From NCBI RefSeq assembly GCF_013523165.1, contig NZ_JAAMQI010000006.1:1-64000 (forward strand): DNA of 64,000 bases, in the 5' to 3' direction. This document shows, one piece after another, positions 1 through 8,969 of this stretch; position 1 is the stretch's first letter, and the number at the start of each line of letters is the position of its first letter. The stretch comes from Pseudomonas entomophila. GTDB taxonomy: Bacteria; Pseudomonadota; Gammaproteobacteria; Pseudomonadales; Pseudomonadaceae. Under the pieces are notes generated by a model that was given only the letters and a program-made list of their open reading frames with translations, ran no database searches and was not told the origin of the DNA. Both the position numbers and the translations under genes were made by a program.

Positions 1-31
1 GTGCGGGGTTGCCCCTGGGGCAACCCCGCAC
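1..31. terminator. Perfect 15-bp palindrome at window edge
   Basis: GTGCGGGGTTGCCCC and its reverse complement flank a single T, so the hairpin would in practice have about 13 pairs. A T run follows at about 43-48 on the plus strand. It lies just past the 3' end of the diguanylate cyclase gene (minus strand, ending at 95) and could act as a terminator or transcript-end structure. The gene to the left is outside the window. Confidence 0.5.
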
Positions 32-94
32 CACGGCGGGTTTTTTGTGCCCGGTGCAAAGAGGCGCTCACCGCCCAGCCCTGTGGCCGCCGCT

Positions 95-1084
95 TCAGCC
101 CGTGACGATCTGGTTCTTGCCTTGGCGCTTGGCCTGGTACATGGCCGCATCGGCACGCGAGAACAGGATGTCCAGGGTGTCATCGGTGTCGCCAAGGCCG
201 GTCAGGCCCTGGCTGATCGTCACTCCGAAGTTTCGCTGGCCATGGCTGAAACTCAGGCGCTGGATCTCGCGTTGCAAGCGCTCGGCGATCTGCTCGGCGA
301 CCTGCGCGGTGCAGCCCGGAAAGACGGCGGCGAACTCCTCGCCGCCGATGCGTCCGAACAGGTCGCCACGGCGCAGCACCGAGCGGCCGCTGTCGGCCAC
401 GCGCTGCAGCACCTGGTCACCCTGCTGGTGGCCATAGCTGTCGTTGATCTGCTTGAAGTCGTCGATGTCCAGCAGCAGGAACGCCAAGGGCGAGCCGTCC
501 TGGCGCGACGTCTCGAACGCCTGCCGCGCGCAGTCGAAGAAGTGCCGGCGGTTGCTGCTCTGGGTCAGCACGTCAGTGGTCGCCAGACGCTGCAGTTCAC
601 CCTCCAGGCGCTTCTTGTCGGTGATGTCTTCCGCGATGCCGACGATGACAGGACGCTTGCCCCCTTCCTGCTGGCTGATGAAGCACTTGTCGCTGAGCCA
701 GCGCATCTCGCCGGCGCCATTGATGATTCGGTATTCGCGGTCTTCCACGGCGCCTGTCACCAGCACCTGGGCCAGGCTGCTTTCGGCGTAGTCCAGGTCA
801 TCGGGGTAGACACTGTTGCGCCACTCGTTGAAGTCGGCCATCACCAGGTTGGGTGGGCGCCCGAAAATGCGTCCGTAGGCGGGACTGACGTATAGCACCT
901 GCTGGGTTTCCCAGTCGAAGGCCCACAAGACTGCGTTGACGCTTTCGAGCAACGAACTGAACAGCCGCTCACGCTCGCTCAGGCGCGCGACCTCACCCTG
1001 TGCGTGCAGCAGGGCCAGCAAAGTCTTGGCGGTTTCGGACTTTGGATCGGGCGCGTAGGGAGAGGTGTCATCGACCATTTGCAC
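95..1084 (-). CDS. PAS-GGDEF diguanylate cyclase
   Basis: Predicted to make cyclic di-GMP from two GTP. The 329-residue product has no membrane segment. An N-terminal linker is followed by a PAS domain (about 40-160) with a PAC-like end (REYRIINGAGEMRWL), then a GGDEF domain (about 165-327). The active-site signature is GGEEF at 247-251, and RRGD at 238-241 sits exactly five residues ahead of it, fitting the inhibitory I-site, so product feedback is likely. The DGC core also shows LLLDIDDFKQINDSYGH. The start given is GTG at 1084; ATG at 1078, two codons in, is an equally good choice. The gene is divergent from a second c-di-GMP enzyme. The signal sensed by the PAS domain cannot be read from the sequence. 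Confidence 0.9.
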   Translation of the reverse strand: MQMVDDTSPYAPDPKSETAKTLLALLHAQGEVARLSERERLFSSLLESVNAVLWAFDWETQQVLYVSPAYGRIFGRPPNLVMADFNEWRNSVYPDDLDYAESSLAQVLVTGAVEDREYRIINGAGEMRWLSDKCFISQQEGGKRPVIVGIAEDITDKKRLEGELQRLATTDVLTQSSNRRHFFDCARQAFETSRQDGSPLAFLLLDIDDFKQINDSYGHQQGDQVLQRVADSGRSVLRRGDLFGRIGGEEFAAVFPGCTAQVAEQIAERLQREIQRLSFSHGQRNFGVTISQGLTGLGDTDDTLDILFSRADAAMYQAKRQGKNQIVTG

Positions 1085-1284
1085 GAAAAAGGCTCTCGGC
1101 GGGGGTGCGTGCGACCCATGATCGGCCCGCCACGCGGGCTATGGCCGTTTGAGCGGGAAACCGGGACGAAGTTCCGGCCTCGCCCGGCGCTGCGCCGACG
1201 AACGTCAGGGGCCTGAGACGTGACGGGCCGCACGTATCGGACAAATCGGCTGTCATACGGGCAGTCACGGCGACGTTCACTCTC

Positions 1285-1290
1285 TATAAT
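1285..1290 (+). promoter_or_regulatory. -10 box TATAAT before GGDEF-EAL gene
   Basis: A perfect TATAAT lies 35-40 nt upstream of the chosen start (1325). The in-frame ATG at 1289 overlaps this box and would lie upstream of the transcript start, which argues for the later start codon. No convincing -35 hexamer is visible. Confidence 0.5.
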
Positions 1291-1324
1291 GCCGCCATCC
1301 TTTTCAGGGGTTCGTCCACCGGTT

Positions 1325-3220
1325 ATGTCTGCTTCACATCGTGACGCCTTGCGCATGGCAGCGCTCTACCTGGCCTTGTCGGTCATCTGGCTGACAGTCT
1401 CCGACCAGGTGTTGCGCACGTTCCTGGTCGATCCCGCCAGGCTGGCGTTGGGTCACCAGATCAATGGCCTGCTCTGGGCCGTCTTCAGCGCGCTGCTGAT
1501 CTTCATCTCGCGCGCCCGTCTGCTCGACTCGATCGGCCTTGGCGTGCAACTGCGGCGCGAGGACCGCGAGCGCCTGCGCATGGCTTCGGCGGTGTTCGAC
1601 AGCACCCTGGAGGGCGTCCTGGTGACCGACCGGCATGGCGTGATCGTGCACGTCAACCGGGCCTTCATGCGCATCACCGGTTATGCGCAGGACGAGGTGC
1701 TCGGGCACCGCCCCAGCAAATTCAAGTCAGGTCGCCACGGCGTTCCTTTCTACCAGGCGATCTACGCGACCCTGGCCGAGAAGGGCGAGTGGAGCGGGGA
1801 GATCTGGAACCGCCGCAAGAACGGTGAAATCTACCCGCAGTGGCAGACCATTCGCGCCGTGAGCGATGACGAGGGCACGCACAGCCACTACGTGGCGGTC
1901 TTCAGCGACATCAGCGCGATCAAGCACTCCGAGCGTGAGCTGGCCTACCTGGCTCACCATGACCCTTTGACCGGGCTGGGCAACCGCCTGCTGTTCACCG
2001 ACCGCGCCGAGCACGCGCTGGTCGCGGCACAGGCCGAAAAATGTGGCTGCGCCTTGCTGTTGCTGGACCTCGATCACTTCCAGAGCATCAACGATGGCCT
2101 GGGGCACACCACCGGCGATGCGCTGCTCAAGCTGGTCGGTGAGCGCCTGGTGGAGACGCTGGGCAGTGGCACCACGTTGGCCCGGCTAGGCGGCGACGAG
2201 TTCGCGGTGTTGCTGGAAAACTGCCAGCAACTCGGACAGGCGGCCACCTTGGCACAAACCCTGGTGGAACGCTTGAAGGCGCCTTTCGACTTCGACGAGC
2301 ACCGGCTGTTCATCAGCGCCAGCATCGGCATCAGCCTCTACCCCAGCGACGCCTCGAGCGCCGAGCAACTGCTGCGCAATGCCGATTCGGCCTTGTTCAA
2401 GGCCAAGCGCAACGGCCGCGCGTGCTATGCCCTGTACACCGAGGAGCTGACCACCCATGCCCAGCACCGGGTGGAAACGGCAAGCGAGCTGCGTCATGCG
2501 CTGGAGAACGACGAGCTACGGGTGTTCTACCAGCCGGTGCATGCGCTGAGCGACCTGCGCCGCGTAGGCTTCGAGGCCTTGGTGCGCTGGCAGCATCCGC
2601 AGCGCGGCATGGTCTCGCCAGCCGAGTTCATCCCGATCGCCGAGCGTATTGGGCTGATTGCCGAGATCGATACCTGGGTACTGGGCCAGGCCTGCCGCCA
2701 GATGGTGCGTTGGCAGGCCGAGGGGCGCGACCTGGCGTTCGTCGCGGTCAACCTGTCCAGCCGGCTGTTCGCCGACCACACGCTCCACCGGCAGGTCGAC
2801 CGTGTCCTGCGCCAGACCGGGCTGGCACCGGCCATGCTCGAGCTGGAGGTGACCGAGAGCGCGATCATGGATGAGCCGGAAGTGGCGCTCGAGCAACTGC
2901 ACCGTCTGCGCGAGTTGGGCGTCAGGCTGGCCATCGACGACTTCGGCACAGGGTACTCCTCGCTGCTGCGCCTCAAGCGGATGCCGGTGCACAAGCTCAA
3001 GATCGACCAAGGCTTCGTCGCGGGGCTGGGCCATGACGATGACGACCGCGCCATCGTCGAGGCCGTCATCGCACTGGCGCGCAGCCTGGACATGCAAGTG
3101 CATGCCGAGGGCATCGAACAGGCCGATCAGGCGCAGTTCCTCATGCAGCATCGGTGCGAGTTCGGTCAGGGCTACTGGTTCGGTCGGCCTCGCCCGGCGT
3201 CGGAGCTGACCTGGCCCTAA
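1325..3220 (+). CDS. Membrane PAS-GGDEF-EAL c-di-GMP protein
   Basis: Bifunctional-type cyclic di-GMP enzyme of 631 residues. Two N-terminal membrane segments (about 10-30 and 45-65) are followed by a PAS domain starting near ASAVFDSTLEG, a GGDEF domain with intact LGGDEF, and an EAL domain reading FEALVRWQHP, with the metal-site stretch IDDFGTGYSSLLRLK and KIDQGFV. Both catalytic signatures look intact, so either synthesis or hydrolysis of c-di-GMP is possible; many such proteins act mainly as phosphodiesterases. The reading frame is open upstream to 1220, but the -10 box at 1285 and the lack of an upstream ribosome site favour ATG 1325. It ends convergent with the ABC transporter genes. Confidence 0.88.
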   Translation: MSASHRDALRMAALYLALSVIWLTVSDQVLRTFLVDPARLALGHQINGLLWAVFSALLIFISRARLLDSIGLGVQLRREDRERLRMASAVFDSTLEGVLVTDRHGVIVHVNRAFMRITGYAQDEVLGHRPSKFKSGRHGVPFYQAIYATLAEKGEWSGEIWNRRKNGEIYPQWQTIRAVSDDEGTHSHYVAVFSDISAIKHSERELAYLAHHDPLTGLGNRLLFTDRAEHALVAAQAEKCGCALLLLDLDHFQSINDGLGHTTGDALLKLVGERLVETLGSGTTLARLGGDEFAVLLENCQQLGQAATLAQTLVERLKAPFDFDEHRLFISASIGISLYPSDASSAEQLLRNADSALFKAKRNGRACYALYTEELTTHAQHRVETASELRHALENDELRVFYQPVHALSDLRRVGFEALVRWQHPQRGMVSPAEFIPIAERIGLIAEIDTWVLGQACRQMVRWQAEGRDLAFVAVNLSSRLFADHTLHRQVDRVLRQTGLAPAMLELEVTESAIMDEPEVALEQLHRLRELGVRLAIDDFGTGYSSLLRLKRMPVHKLKIDQGFVAGLGHDDDDRAIVEAVIALARSLDMQVHAEGIEQADQAQFLMQHRCEFGQGYWFGRPRPASELTWP

Positions 3221-3231
3221 GTGGCCTCCTT

Positions 3232-3984
3232 TCAGGCGTGCGTACCCAGGAACTTGCGCAAGAACTGCCGCGTACGCTCCTCCTGCGGCGCGGCGAACAG
3301 CGCCTTGGCCTCACCCTGCTCGACGATCCTGCCCTGGTCGAAGAAGACCACGCGGTGCGCCACGTCGCGGGCGAAGCTCATCTCGTGGGTGACGATGATC
3401 AGGGTACGGCCTTCGTGCGCCAGGTCGCGAATGGTCGCCAGGACCTCGCCGACCAGTTCAGGGTCCAGCGCGGAGGTCGGCTCGTCGAACAGGATCACCT
3501 GTGGCTCCATGGCCAGCGCCCGGGCGATGGCGACGCGCTGCTGCTGGCCGCCGGACAGGCGCCGTGGATAGGCGTCCTCCTTGCCGGCCAGGCCCACCTT
3601 GGCCAACAGCTGACGGCCCAGCGCCAGGGCCGTGTCATGCGCCAGCCTGCGCACCACGGTAGGCCCTTCGATGACGTTTTCCAGGGCCGTGCGGTGCGGG
3701 AACAGGTTGAAGTTCTGGAACACGAAACCGACCCGCTGGCGTAGCTGGCGGATGACGCCTTGCTGCGCCTTGAGCGGACGCCCTGCATCGACCTGCAGGT
3801 CGTCCAGGCGGATGTGTCCGGCGTCCGGGGTTTCCAGCAGGTTCAGGCAACGCAGGAAGGTGGTCTTGCCCGAGCCACTCGGTCCGATGATGGCGACCAC
3901 TTCGCCGGTCTGCACCGTCAGGTCGATGCCGTCGAGCACGGTGTGGCCGTTGAAGCGTTTGGTGAGGCGCTCTACCGTGATCAT
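3232..3984 (-). CDS. tcyN: Cystine/polar amino acid ABC transporter ATPase
   Basis: ATP-binding subunit (250 residues) of a polar amino acid importer. It shows Walker A GPSGSGKTT (about 34-42), the signature LSGGQQQR, Walker B ILFDEPTSALD and the switch histidine in VTHE. It is the last gene of a three-gene operon (binding protein, permease, ATPase), 3 nt after the permease. Similarity of the binding protein and permease to the TcyJ/TcyL (FliY/YecS) group, and the serine acetyltransferase gene next door, point to L-cystine as substrate. The substrate assignment is inference, and other polar amino acids remain possible. Confidence 0.85.
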   Translation of the reverse strand: MITVERLTKRFNGHTVLDGIDLTVQTGEVVAIIGPSGSGKTTFLRCLNLLETPDAGHIRLDDLQVDAGRPLKAQQGVIRQLRQRVGFVFQNFNLFPHRTALENVIEGPTVVRRLAHDTALALGRQLLAKVGLAGKEDAYPRRLSGGQQQRVAIARALAMEPQVILFDEPTSALDPELVGEVLATIRDLAHEGRTLIIVTHEMSFARDVAHRVVFFDQGRIVEQGEAKALFAAPQEERTRQFLRKFLGTHA

Positions 3985-3987
3985 GAC

Positions 3988-4656
3988 TCAGTGCTCCAGG
4001 TCATGGCGATTCACCCGCCGCTCGAGGCGGTGCTGGACATGGGCGAGCACGCTGGCCAGTACCCAGTAGATCAACGCGGCGGCCAGGTACATCGTGAAGA
4101 CCTCGAAGGTGCGCGCGGTGATCAGCTGCGCCTGGCGGAACAGCTCGGGCACCTGGATGGTGGCGGCCAGTGCCGTGTCCTTGACCAGCGAGATGAAGCT
4201 GTTGCCCAGCGGCGGCAGGGCGGTACGGGCGGCTTGCGGCAGGATCACCCGGCGCATGGCCTGGGCACGGGTCATGCCGATGCTGGCGGCGGCCTCCCAC
4301 TGGCCGCGCTCGATCGAGCCGATCGCCGCGCGCAGGATCTCGCAGGCGTAGGCTGCCATGTTGAGGGAAAAGCCGATCAGCGCAGCAGGCAACGGGTCCA
4401 GTTCGAGCCCGACCTGCGGCAGGCCGTAGTAGATCAGGAACAGCTGCACCAGCAAGGGCGTACCGCGAAAGAACGACACGTAGACCCGCGCTAGCCAGTC
4501 GATCGGCCGCACGCGCGACAGCCGCATCAACGCCAGGCCGAAGCCCAGCGCCAGGCCGAAGATCATGCCACCGACACTGAGCACCACGGTGAAGCCGGCG
4601 CCCTTGAGCAGAAAGGGCGCCGACTGCATGACCAGTTGCAGGCTGTCTTCGATCAT
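3988..4656 (-). CDS. tcyL: Cystine/polar amino acid ABC transporter permease
   Basis: Inner-membrane permease of 222 residues, the usual length for the HisM/YecS group. Several hydrophobic segments are visible, and the EAA loop reads EAAASIGMTRAQAMRRVILPQA, the ATPase contact site. Its start codon overlaps the stop of the binding-protein gene by 4 nt (ATGA), which indicates translational coupling. It probably works as a homodimer because only one permease gene is present. Confidence 0.85.
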   Translation of the reverse strand: MIEDSLQLVMQSAPFLLKGAGFTVVLSVGGMIFGLALGFGLALMRLSRVRPIDWLARVYVSFFRGTPLLVQLFLIYYGLPQVGLELDPLPAALIGFSLNMAAYACEILRAAIGSIERGQWEAAASIGMTRAQAMRRVILPQAARTALPPLGNSFISLVKDTALAATIQVPELFRQAQLITARTFEVFTMYLAAALIYWVLASVLAHVQHRLERRVNRHDLEH

Positions 4657-5447
4657 TGCGTCACGTCGGCGCCGAAGTACTGCTTCGACAGCCTGGCCAG
4701 GGTGCCGTCGGCCTTGAGCGTCTCCAGGGCCTTGTCGATGGCGGCGAGCAGTTCAGGCTCGCCCTTGCGCAGTGCCACGCCCGATTCGAGTCGCGAGAAG
4801 GCCTCGCCTGCCAGCACGGTGTCCTTGGCCTTCTGGGCGTATTCCAGGGCCGCCAGGCGATCGACCAGGATGGCGTCGATACGACCGTTGCGCAGGTCGG
4901 CGAACTTGCTCGGATCGTCCTCGTAGGTGCGCACGTCGGCCTTCGGAACTTCCGCTCTGACCCACTGCTCGTAATTGGTGCCGAGACCCACGCCGACTTT
5001 CTTGCCTGCCAGGTCCTTGGCCGAGTGGATGTTCAAGGCGTCGGCCTTGCTTTTCAGGACCAGCGCCTGGATGCCCGAGACCGTGTAGGGCGTGGAGAAA
5101 TCGTATTTCTGGCGGCGTTCGTCGGAGATCGTCACCTGGTTGATCACCACGTCCAGTCGCCTGGACTCGAGCGCGGCCAGGATGCCGTCCCATTTGGTGG
5201 GTTGCAGCTTGGCCTCAACGCCCAGCTGGTGAGCGATGGCCTTGGCCAGCTCGACCTCGAAGCCGGCCAGGGTGCCGTTCTCGTCCACGAAGCTGAACGG
5301 TGGGTAGGTGCCTTCCAGGCCGATCCGCAGGGTGCCACGCTCCTTGACCGTTGCCAGTGCCTCGCCGGCCTGGGCCTGGCCTAGAACGGCGGTGCCGATG
5401 AGCAAGGCCAGACTGGCACGGATCAGCGGTTGAGTGAATCGCATCAT
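4653..5447 (-). CDS. tcyJ: Periplasmic cystine-type solute-binding protein
   Basis: Family 3 periplasmic binding protein of 264 residues. A signal peptide ends near GTAVLGQAQA, followed by the typical opening RGTLRIGLEGTYPPFSFVDE and the internal GFEVELAKAIA segment. The start chosen is the first of two adjacent ATGs (5447 and 5444), because GGAG lies 7 nt upstream; the frame is open much further but without support. It is the first gene of the importer operon, divergent from the EpsC-like serine acetyltransferase gene across 159 nt. Both genes may answer to sulfur supply through CysB, but no operator was identified with certainty. Confidence 0.87.
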   Translation of the reverse strand: MMRFTQPLIRASLALLIGTAVLGQAQAGEALATVKERGTLRIGLEGTYPPFSFVDENGTLAGFEVELAKAIAHQLGVEAKLQPTKWDGILAALESRRLDVVINQVTISDERRQKYDFSTPYTVSGIQALVLKSKADALNIHSAKDLAGKKVGVGLGTNYEQWVRAEVPKADVRTYEDDPSKFADLRNGRIDAILVDRLAALEYAQKAKDTVLAGEAFSRLESGVALRKGEPELLAAIDKALETLKADGTLARLSKQYFGADVTQ

Positions 5448-5606
5448 GGTACGGCTCCAGGCATGACAGGAAGGGACGTGTAGAAGGTTAGGCGAAGATT
5501 GCCGAACCGTCGGCACAGCGCGAAGGATCGCGGCGAAAAGCCATTGGCAAGGGCGCGAAGCGGCGCGTCGGTCCTTGGAAACCTGACCGCTGATGAGGAG
5601 ATCACC

Positions 5607-6542
5607 GTGAGCGACAATCCAGCAACCGAGCTGTGGCACCTGCAGCAGATCGTCGGCGAACTGCGCAGTGCCCGCGCACAGTGGCGTGCCAGCAATGGCC
5701 GCAGCAGCGCCGAACGGGGCGGGCGACAGCTGCCTTCTCGTGATGCCATGGGGCAGGTCCTCGAACAGCTGCGCGGCGCCTTGTTCCCCATGCGTCTGGG
5801 GCCGGTCGACCTGCGCGAAGAAAGCGAGGACTACTACGTCGGCCACACGCTCGACAGCGCCCTGACGGCACTGCTGACCCAGGCCCGCCTCGAGCTGCGC
5901 TACGCGGCGCGCCAGGACAAGGCCGAGCTGGCGGCGGCCGATGCCCGTGCCCTGACGGTGGTCCAGGACTTCGCCGCCGCCTTGCCGCACCTGCGTGTGC
6001 TGCTCGATACCGACGTGCTGGCGGCCTACCACGGCGACCCGGCGGCGCGCAGCGTGGACGAGGTGCTGCTGTGCTACCCAGGCATTCTGGCCATCATCCA
6101 TCACCGCCTGGCTCACCACCTGTACCAGGCCGGTCTGCCGCTGCTGGCGCGCATCAGCTCGGAGCTGGCGCATTCGGCCACCGGTATCGACATCCACCCC
6201 GGGGCACAGATCGGCCCGAGCTTCTTCATCGACCATGGCACAGGCGTGGTCATCGGTGAAACGGCCGTCATCGGCCAGCACGTGCGGATCTACCAAGCAG
6301 TGACGCTGGGGGCCAAGCGCTTCCCGGCCGATGAGTCCGGGCAGCTGCAGAAAGGCCATGCACGCCACCCGATCGTCGAGGACGACGTGGTGATCTATGC
6401 CGGCGCGACCATTCTCGGACGCATCACCATCGGCCAGGGTTCGACCATCGGTGGCAACGTCTGGCTGACCCGCAGCGTGCCGGCCTACAGCAATATCACC
6501 CAGGCTAACCTGCAGCTCGATTGTCAGGAGCGGAAGGTCTGA
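5607..6542 (+). CDS. epsC: Serine O-acetyltransferase, EpsC/CysE type
   Basis: Predicted to transfer acetyl from acetyl-CoA to L-serine, giving O-acetylserine, the acceptor for sulfide in cysteine synthesis. The 311-residue protein has a helical N-terminal half and a C-terminal left-handed beta-helix of hexapeptide repeats, with the SAT signature region GIDIHPGAQIGPSFFIDHG and GVVIGETAVIG. The start is GTG at 5607 because GAGGAG lies about 6 nt upstream; upstream in-frame ATGs lack such a site. It is longer than classic CysE (about 270) and matches the EpsC-type enzymes of pseudomonads. Divergence from the cystine importer fits a cysteine-supply role. Confidence 0.85.
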   Translation: MSDNPATELWHLQQIVGELRSARAQWRASNGRSSAERGGRQLPSRDAMGQVLEQLRGALFPMRLGPVDLREESEDYYVGHTLDSALTALLTQARLELRYAARQDKAELAAADARALTVVQDFAAALPHLRVLLDTDVLAAYHGDPAARSVDEVLLCYPGILAIIHHRLAHHLYQAGLPLLARISSELAHSATGIDIHPGAQIGPSFFIDHGTGVVIGETAVIGQHVRIYQAVTLGAKRFPADESGQLQKGHARHPIVEDDVVIYAGATILGRITIGQGSTIGGNVWLTRSVPAYSNITQANLQLDCQERKV

Positions 6543-6664
6543 ACGCGCATGGCGCAAAGCCATGTTCTGCGGCTGCCAGCGGGCCTCACGAGGGGCGAAA
6601 CGCCGCCGTGGGGCGGCCCCGCCTGTCATGGCCGGTTCGCATTGACGGGCGATCCATGTTTAAC

Positions 6665-6680
6665 TTGAACGCTTGTTCAA
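6665..6680. promoter_or_regulatory. TetR-type palindrome upstream of betT
   Basis: TTGAAC-GCTT-GTTCAA is a perfect inverted repeat about 100 nt before betT, in an otherwise unremarkable 237-nt spacer (6543-6779). The shape fits a TetR-family operator. BetI, the choline-responsive repressor, is the obvious candidate, but this is inference because betI is not in the window. Confidence 0.4.
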
Positions 6681-6779
6681 CTAAAAAACGCTGGTCCGCT
6701 GCCGGTGTTCACCCGGAGGTTTCCCTTTGCTGAACCCGTTCGATCCGTACCCACCCTTCGATAACGAGGTGCACCGTCC

Positions 6780-8780
6780 ATGAGTGCATCCACTGGCCTT
6801 GCACACGACAACGTCCGCATGAACCCCCCGGTATTCTGGTTCGCGGCAAGCTTCATCCTGCTCTTCGGTCTGATCGTCATCCTCAACCCCCAAACGGCAG
6901 GCGAATGGCTGCTGGCGGCACAGAACTGGGCGGCCAACACGGTCGGCTGGTACTACATGCTGGCGATGACCCTGTACCTGGTCTTCGTGGTGGTCACCGC
7001 CTTGTCCGGCTACGGCAAGATCAAGCTCGGTGCCGACCACGACGAACCCGAGTTCAGTTACCTGTCCTGGGCCGGCATGCTGTTCGCCGCCGGCATCAGC
7101 ATCACCTTGTTCTTCTTCTGCGTGTCGGAGCCGCTGACGCACATGCTGCAACCGCCGCAAGGCGAGGGCGGTACGGTGGAATCCGGGCGCCAGGCGATGC
7201 AGCTGCTGTTCCTGCACTGGGGCCTGCACGGTTGGGGCGTGTTCGCCTTCGTCGGCATGGCGCTGGCGTACTTCGCCTACCGCCACAATCTGCCCCTGGC
7301 ACTGCGCTCGGCGCTGTACCCGCTGATCGGCAAGCGCATCAACGGGCCGATCGGCTATGCGGTGGATGGCTTCGGCATCATCGCCACGGTGTTCGGCCTG
7401 GGCGCCGACCTGGGCTTTGGGGTGTTGCACCTGAATGCCGGCCTGGACTACCTGTTCGGCATCAGCCACAGCCAATGGGTGCAGGTCGGGCTGATCGTGG
7501 TGATGGTCGGCGCCGCGGTGGCCGTGGCCGTCGCCGGTGTGGAAAAGGGCGTGCGGGTGATGTCCGACATCAACATGTTCCTGGCCTGCGCGCTGCTCCT
7601 GTTCGTGCTGTTCGCCGGCCCGACCCAGCACCTGTTCAATACCCTGATCCAGAACCTGGGCGACTACCTGGGCGCCTTGCCGAGCAAGAGCTTCGACGTG
7701 TACGCCTACAGCGAGAACCGTGACTGGCTGGGTGGCTGGACCGTGTTCTACTGGGCCTGGTGGATTGCCTGGGCGCCCTTCGTGGGGCTGTTCATCGCGC
7801 GCATCTCCCGTGGGCGCACCATTCGCGAGTTCGTCTTCGGCGTGCTGCTGATTCCGCTCGGCTTCACCCTGGCGTGGATGTCGATCTTCGGCAACAGCGC
7901 CATCTACCAGGTGCTCAACCATGGCATGACCGCGCTGGGCCAGTCGGCCCTGCAGGACCCGTCGATGAGCCTGTACCTGCTGCTCGAGACCTACCCGTGG
8001 AGCAAGACGGTGATCGCCGTGACGGTGTTCATCAGCTTCGTGTTCTTCGTGACCTCGGCCGACTCGGGCACCGTGGTGCTGTCGACCTTGTCGGCCAAGG
8101 GCGGCAGCCCGGATGAAGACGGTCCCAACTGGTTGCGCATCTTCTGGGGCGCGATGACCGCGCTGATCACCAGCAGCCTGCTGTTCGCCGGCAGCATCGA
8201 CTCGTTGAAGTCGGCGGTGGTGCTGACGTCGCTGCCGTTCTCGCTGATCCTGCTGTGCATGATGTGGGGCCTGCAGAAGGCGTTCTACCTGGAGTCCCAG
8301 CGCCGCATCGCCCAGATGCATTCGCTGGCACCGTTCGCCGTGACCCGCCGCGGGCGCGGAGGCTGGCGCCAGCGCCTGAACCAGGCCGTGCACTTCCCGT
8401 CGCGGGACGAGGTCTACCGGTTCATGGACGACGTGGTGCGACCGGCCATCGGCGAAGTGACCGAGGTGTTCGAGCAGAAGGGCCTGAGCCTGATCACCCA
8501 GGATGACCCGAGCCACGACAACGTCAGCCTGAAGGTCGGTCATGGCGAAGAGCAGCCGTTCATCTACCAGGTGCAGATGCGCGGGTACTTCACCCCCTCG
8601 TTCGCCCTGGGCGGGATCGGCAGTCAGGAGCTCAAGAACCGTCGCTACTACCGTGCCGAGGTGCACCTGAGCGAGGGCAGCCAGGATTACGACCTGGTCG
8701 GCTACAGCAAGGAGCAGATCATCAACGACATCCTCGACCAGTACGAACGGCACATGCAGTTCCTGCACATGGTGAGGTAA
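6780..8780 (+). CDS. betT: BCCT-family choline transporter BetT
   Basis: High-affinity choline uptake protein of the betaine/choline/carnitine transporter family, 666 residues. It has about 12 hydrophobic segments, the BCCT landmarks (GLHGWGVFAFVGMALAYF and the tryptophan-rich FYWAWWIAWAPFVGLFIARIS region) and a long hydrophilic C-terminal tail (about 520-666) typical of osmoregulated BetT. Choline import feeds glycine betaine synthesis for osmoprotection or carbon use. The start is ATG 6780, following a run of small in-frame options without better support. The gene is followed by a strong stem-loop and by REP elements. Confidence 0.92.
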   Translation: MSASTGLAHDNVRMNPPVFWFAASFILLFGLIVILNPQTAGEWLLAAQNWAANTVGWYYMLAMTLYLVFVVVTALSGYGKIKLGADHDEPEFSYLSWAGMLFAAGISITLFFFCVSEPLTHMLQPPQGEGGTVESGRQAMQLLFLHWGLHGWGVFAFVGMALAYFAYRHNLPLALRSALYPLIGKRINGPIGYAVDGFGIIATVFGLGADLGFGVLHLNAGLDYLFGISHSQWVQVGLIVVMVGAAVAVAVAGVEKGVRVMSDINMFLACALLLFVLFAGPTQHLFNTLIQNLGDYLGALPSKSFDVYAYSENRDWLGGWTVFYWAWWIAWAPFVGLFIARISRGRTIREFVFGVLLIPLGFTLAWMSIFGNSAIYQVLNHGMTALGQSALQDPSMSLYLLLETYPWSKTVIAVTVFISFVFFVTSADSGTVVLSTLSAKGGSPDEDGPNWLRIFWGAMTALITSSLLFAGSIDSLKSAVVLTSLPFSLILLCMMWGLQKAFYLESQRRIAQMHSLAPFAVTRRGRGGWRQRLNQAVHFPSRDEVYRFMDDVVRPAIGEVTEVFEQKGLSLITQDDPSHDNVSLKVGHGEEQPFIYQVQMRGYFTPSFALGGIGSQELKNRRYYRAEVHLSEGSQDYDLVGYSKEQIINDILDQYERHMQFLHMVR

Positions 8781-8785
8781 AGACC

Positions 8786-8820
8786 GACAGCGGGTTTCAC
8801 CACCTGTGAAACCCGCTGTC
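8786..8820. terminator. 15-bp perfect hairpin after betT
   Basis: GACAGCGGGTTTCAC and its exact reverse complement are separated by CACCT, 5 nt after the betT stop codon. No T run follows, so it may act as an mRNA-stabilising 3' end or a weak terminator. Confidence 0.6.
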
Positions 8821-8827
8821 ACAACCC

Positions 8828-8969
8828 TGTGGGAGCGGGCTTGCCCGCGATAGCGTCCGGTCCATCGCCGCCTGCAATCGCGGGCAAGCCCGCTCCCACA
8901 AGCTGCTTGCGCAGCCATGCCCGGACCGAAGGCTGCAGAGGTCTGGGTGGGAGCTGGCTTGCCAGCGAT
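8828..8969. repeat. REP palindrome pair plus third REP variant
   Basis: Two head-to-head putida-type REPs (8828-8851 and 8877-8900) carry the core GGGAGCGGGCTTGCCCGCGAT, forming a BIME-like hairpin. A third variant with core GAGCTGGCTTGCCAGCGAT lies at 8948-8969. REPs are typical of spacers between genes in this species group. Confidence 0.85.

Noticed and set aside
1289..1291. ATG as start of the GGDEF-EAL protein
   Set aside because: It overlaps the TATAAT promoter box, so it would not be within the transcript.
6681..8918. Very long open frame (745 codons) antisense to betT
   Set aside because: betT has clear membrane-protein motifs; the antisense frame is His/Gln/Arg-rich low-complexity sequence typical of the reverse strand of GC-rich genes.
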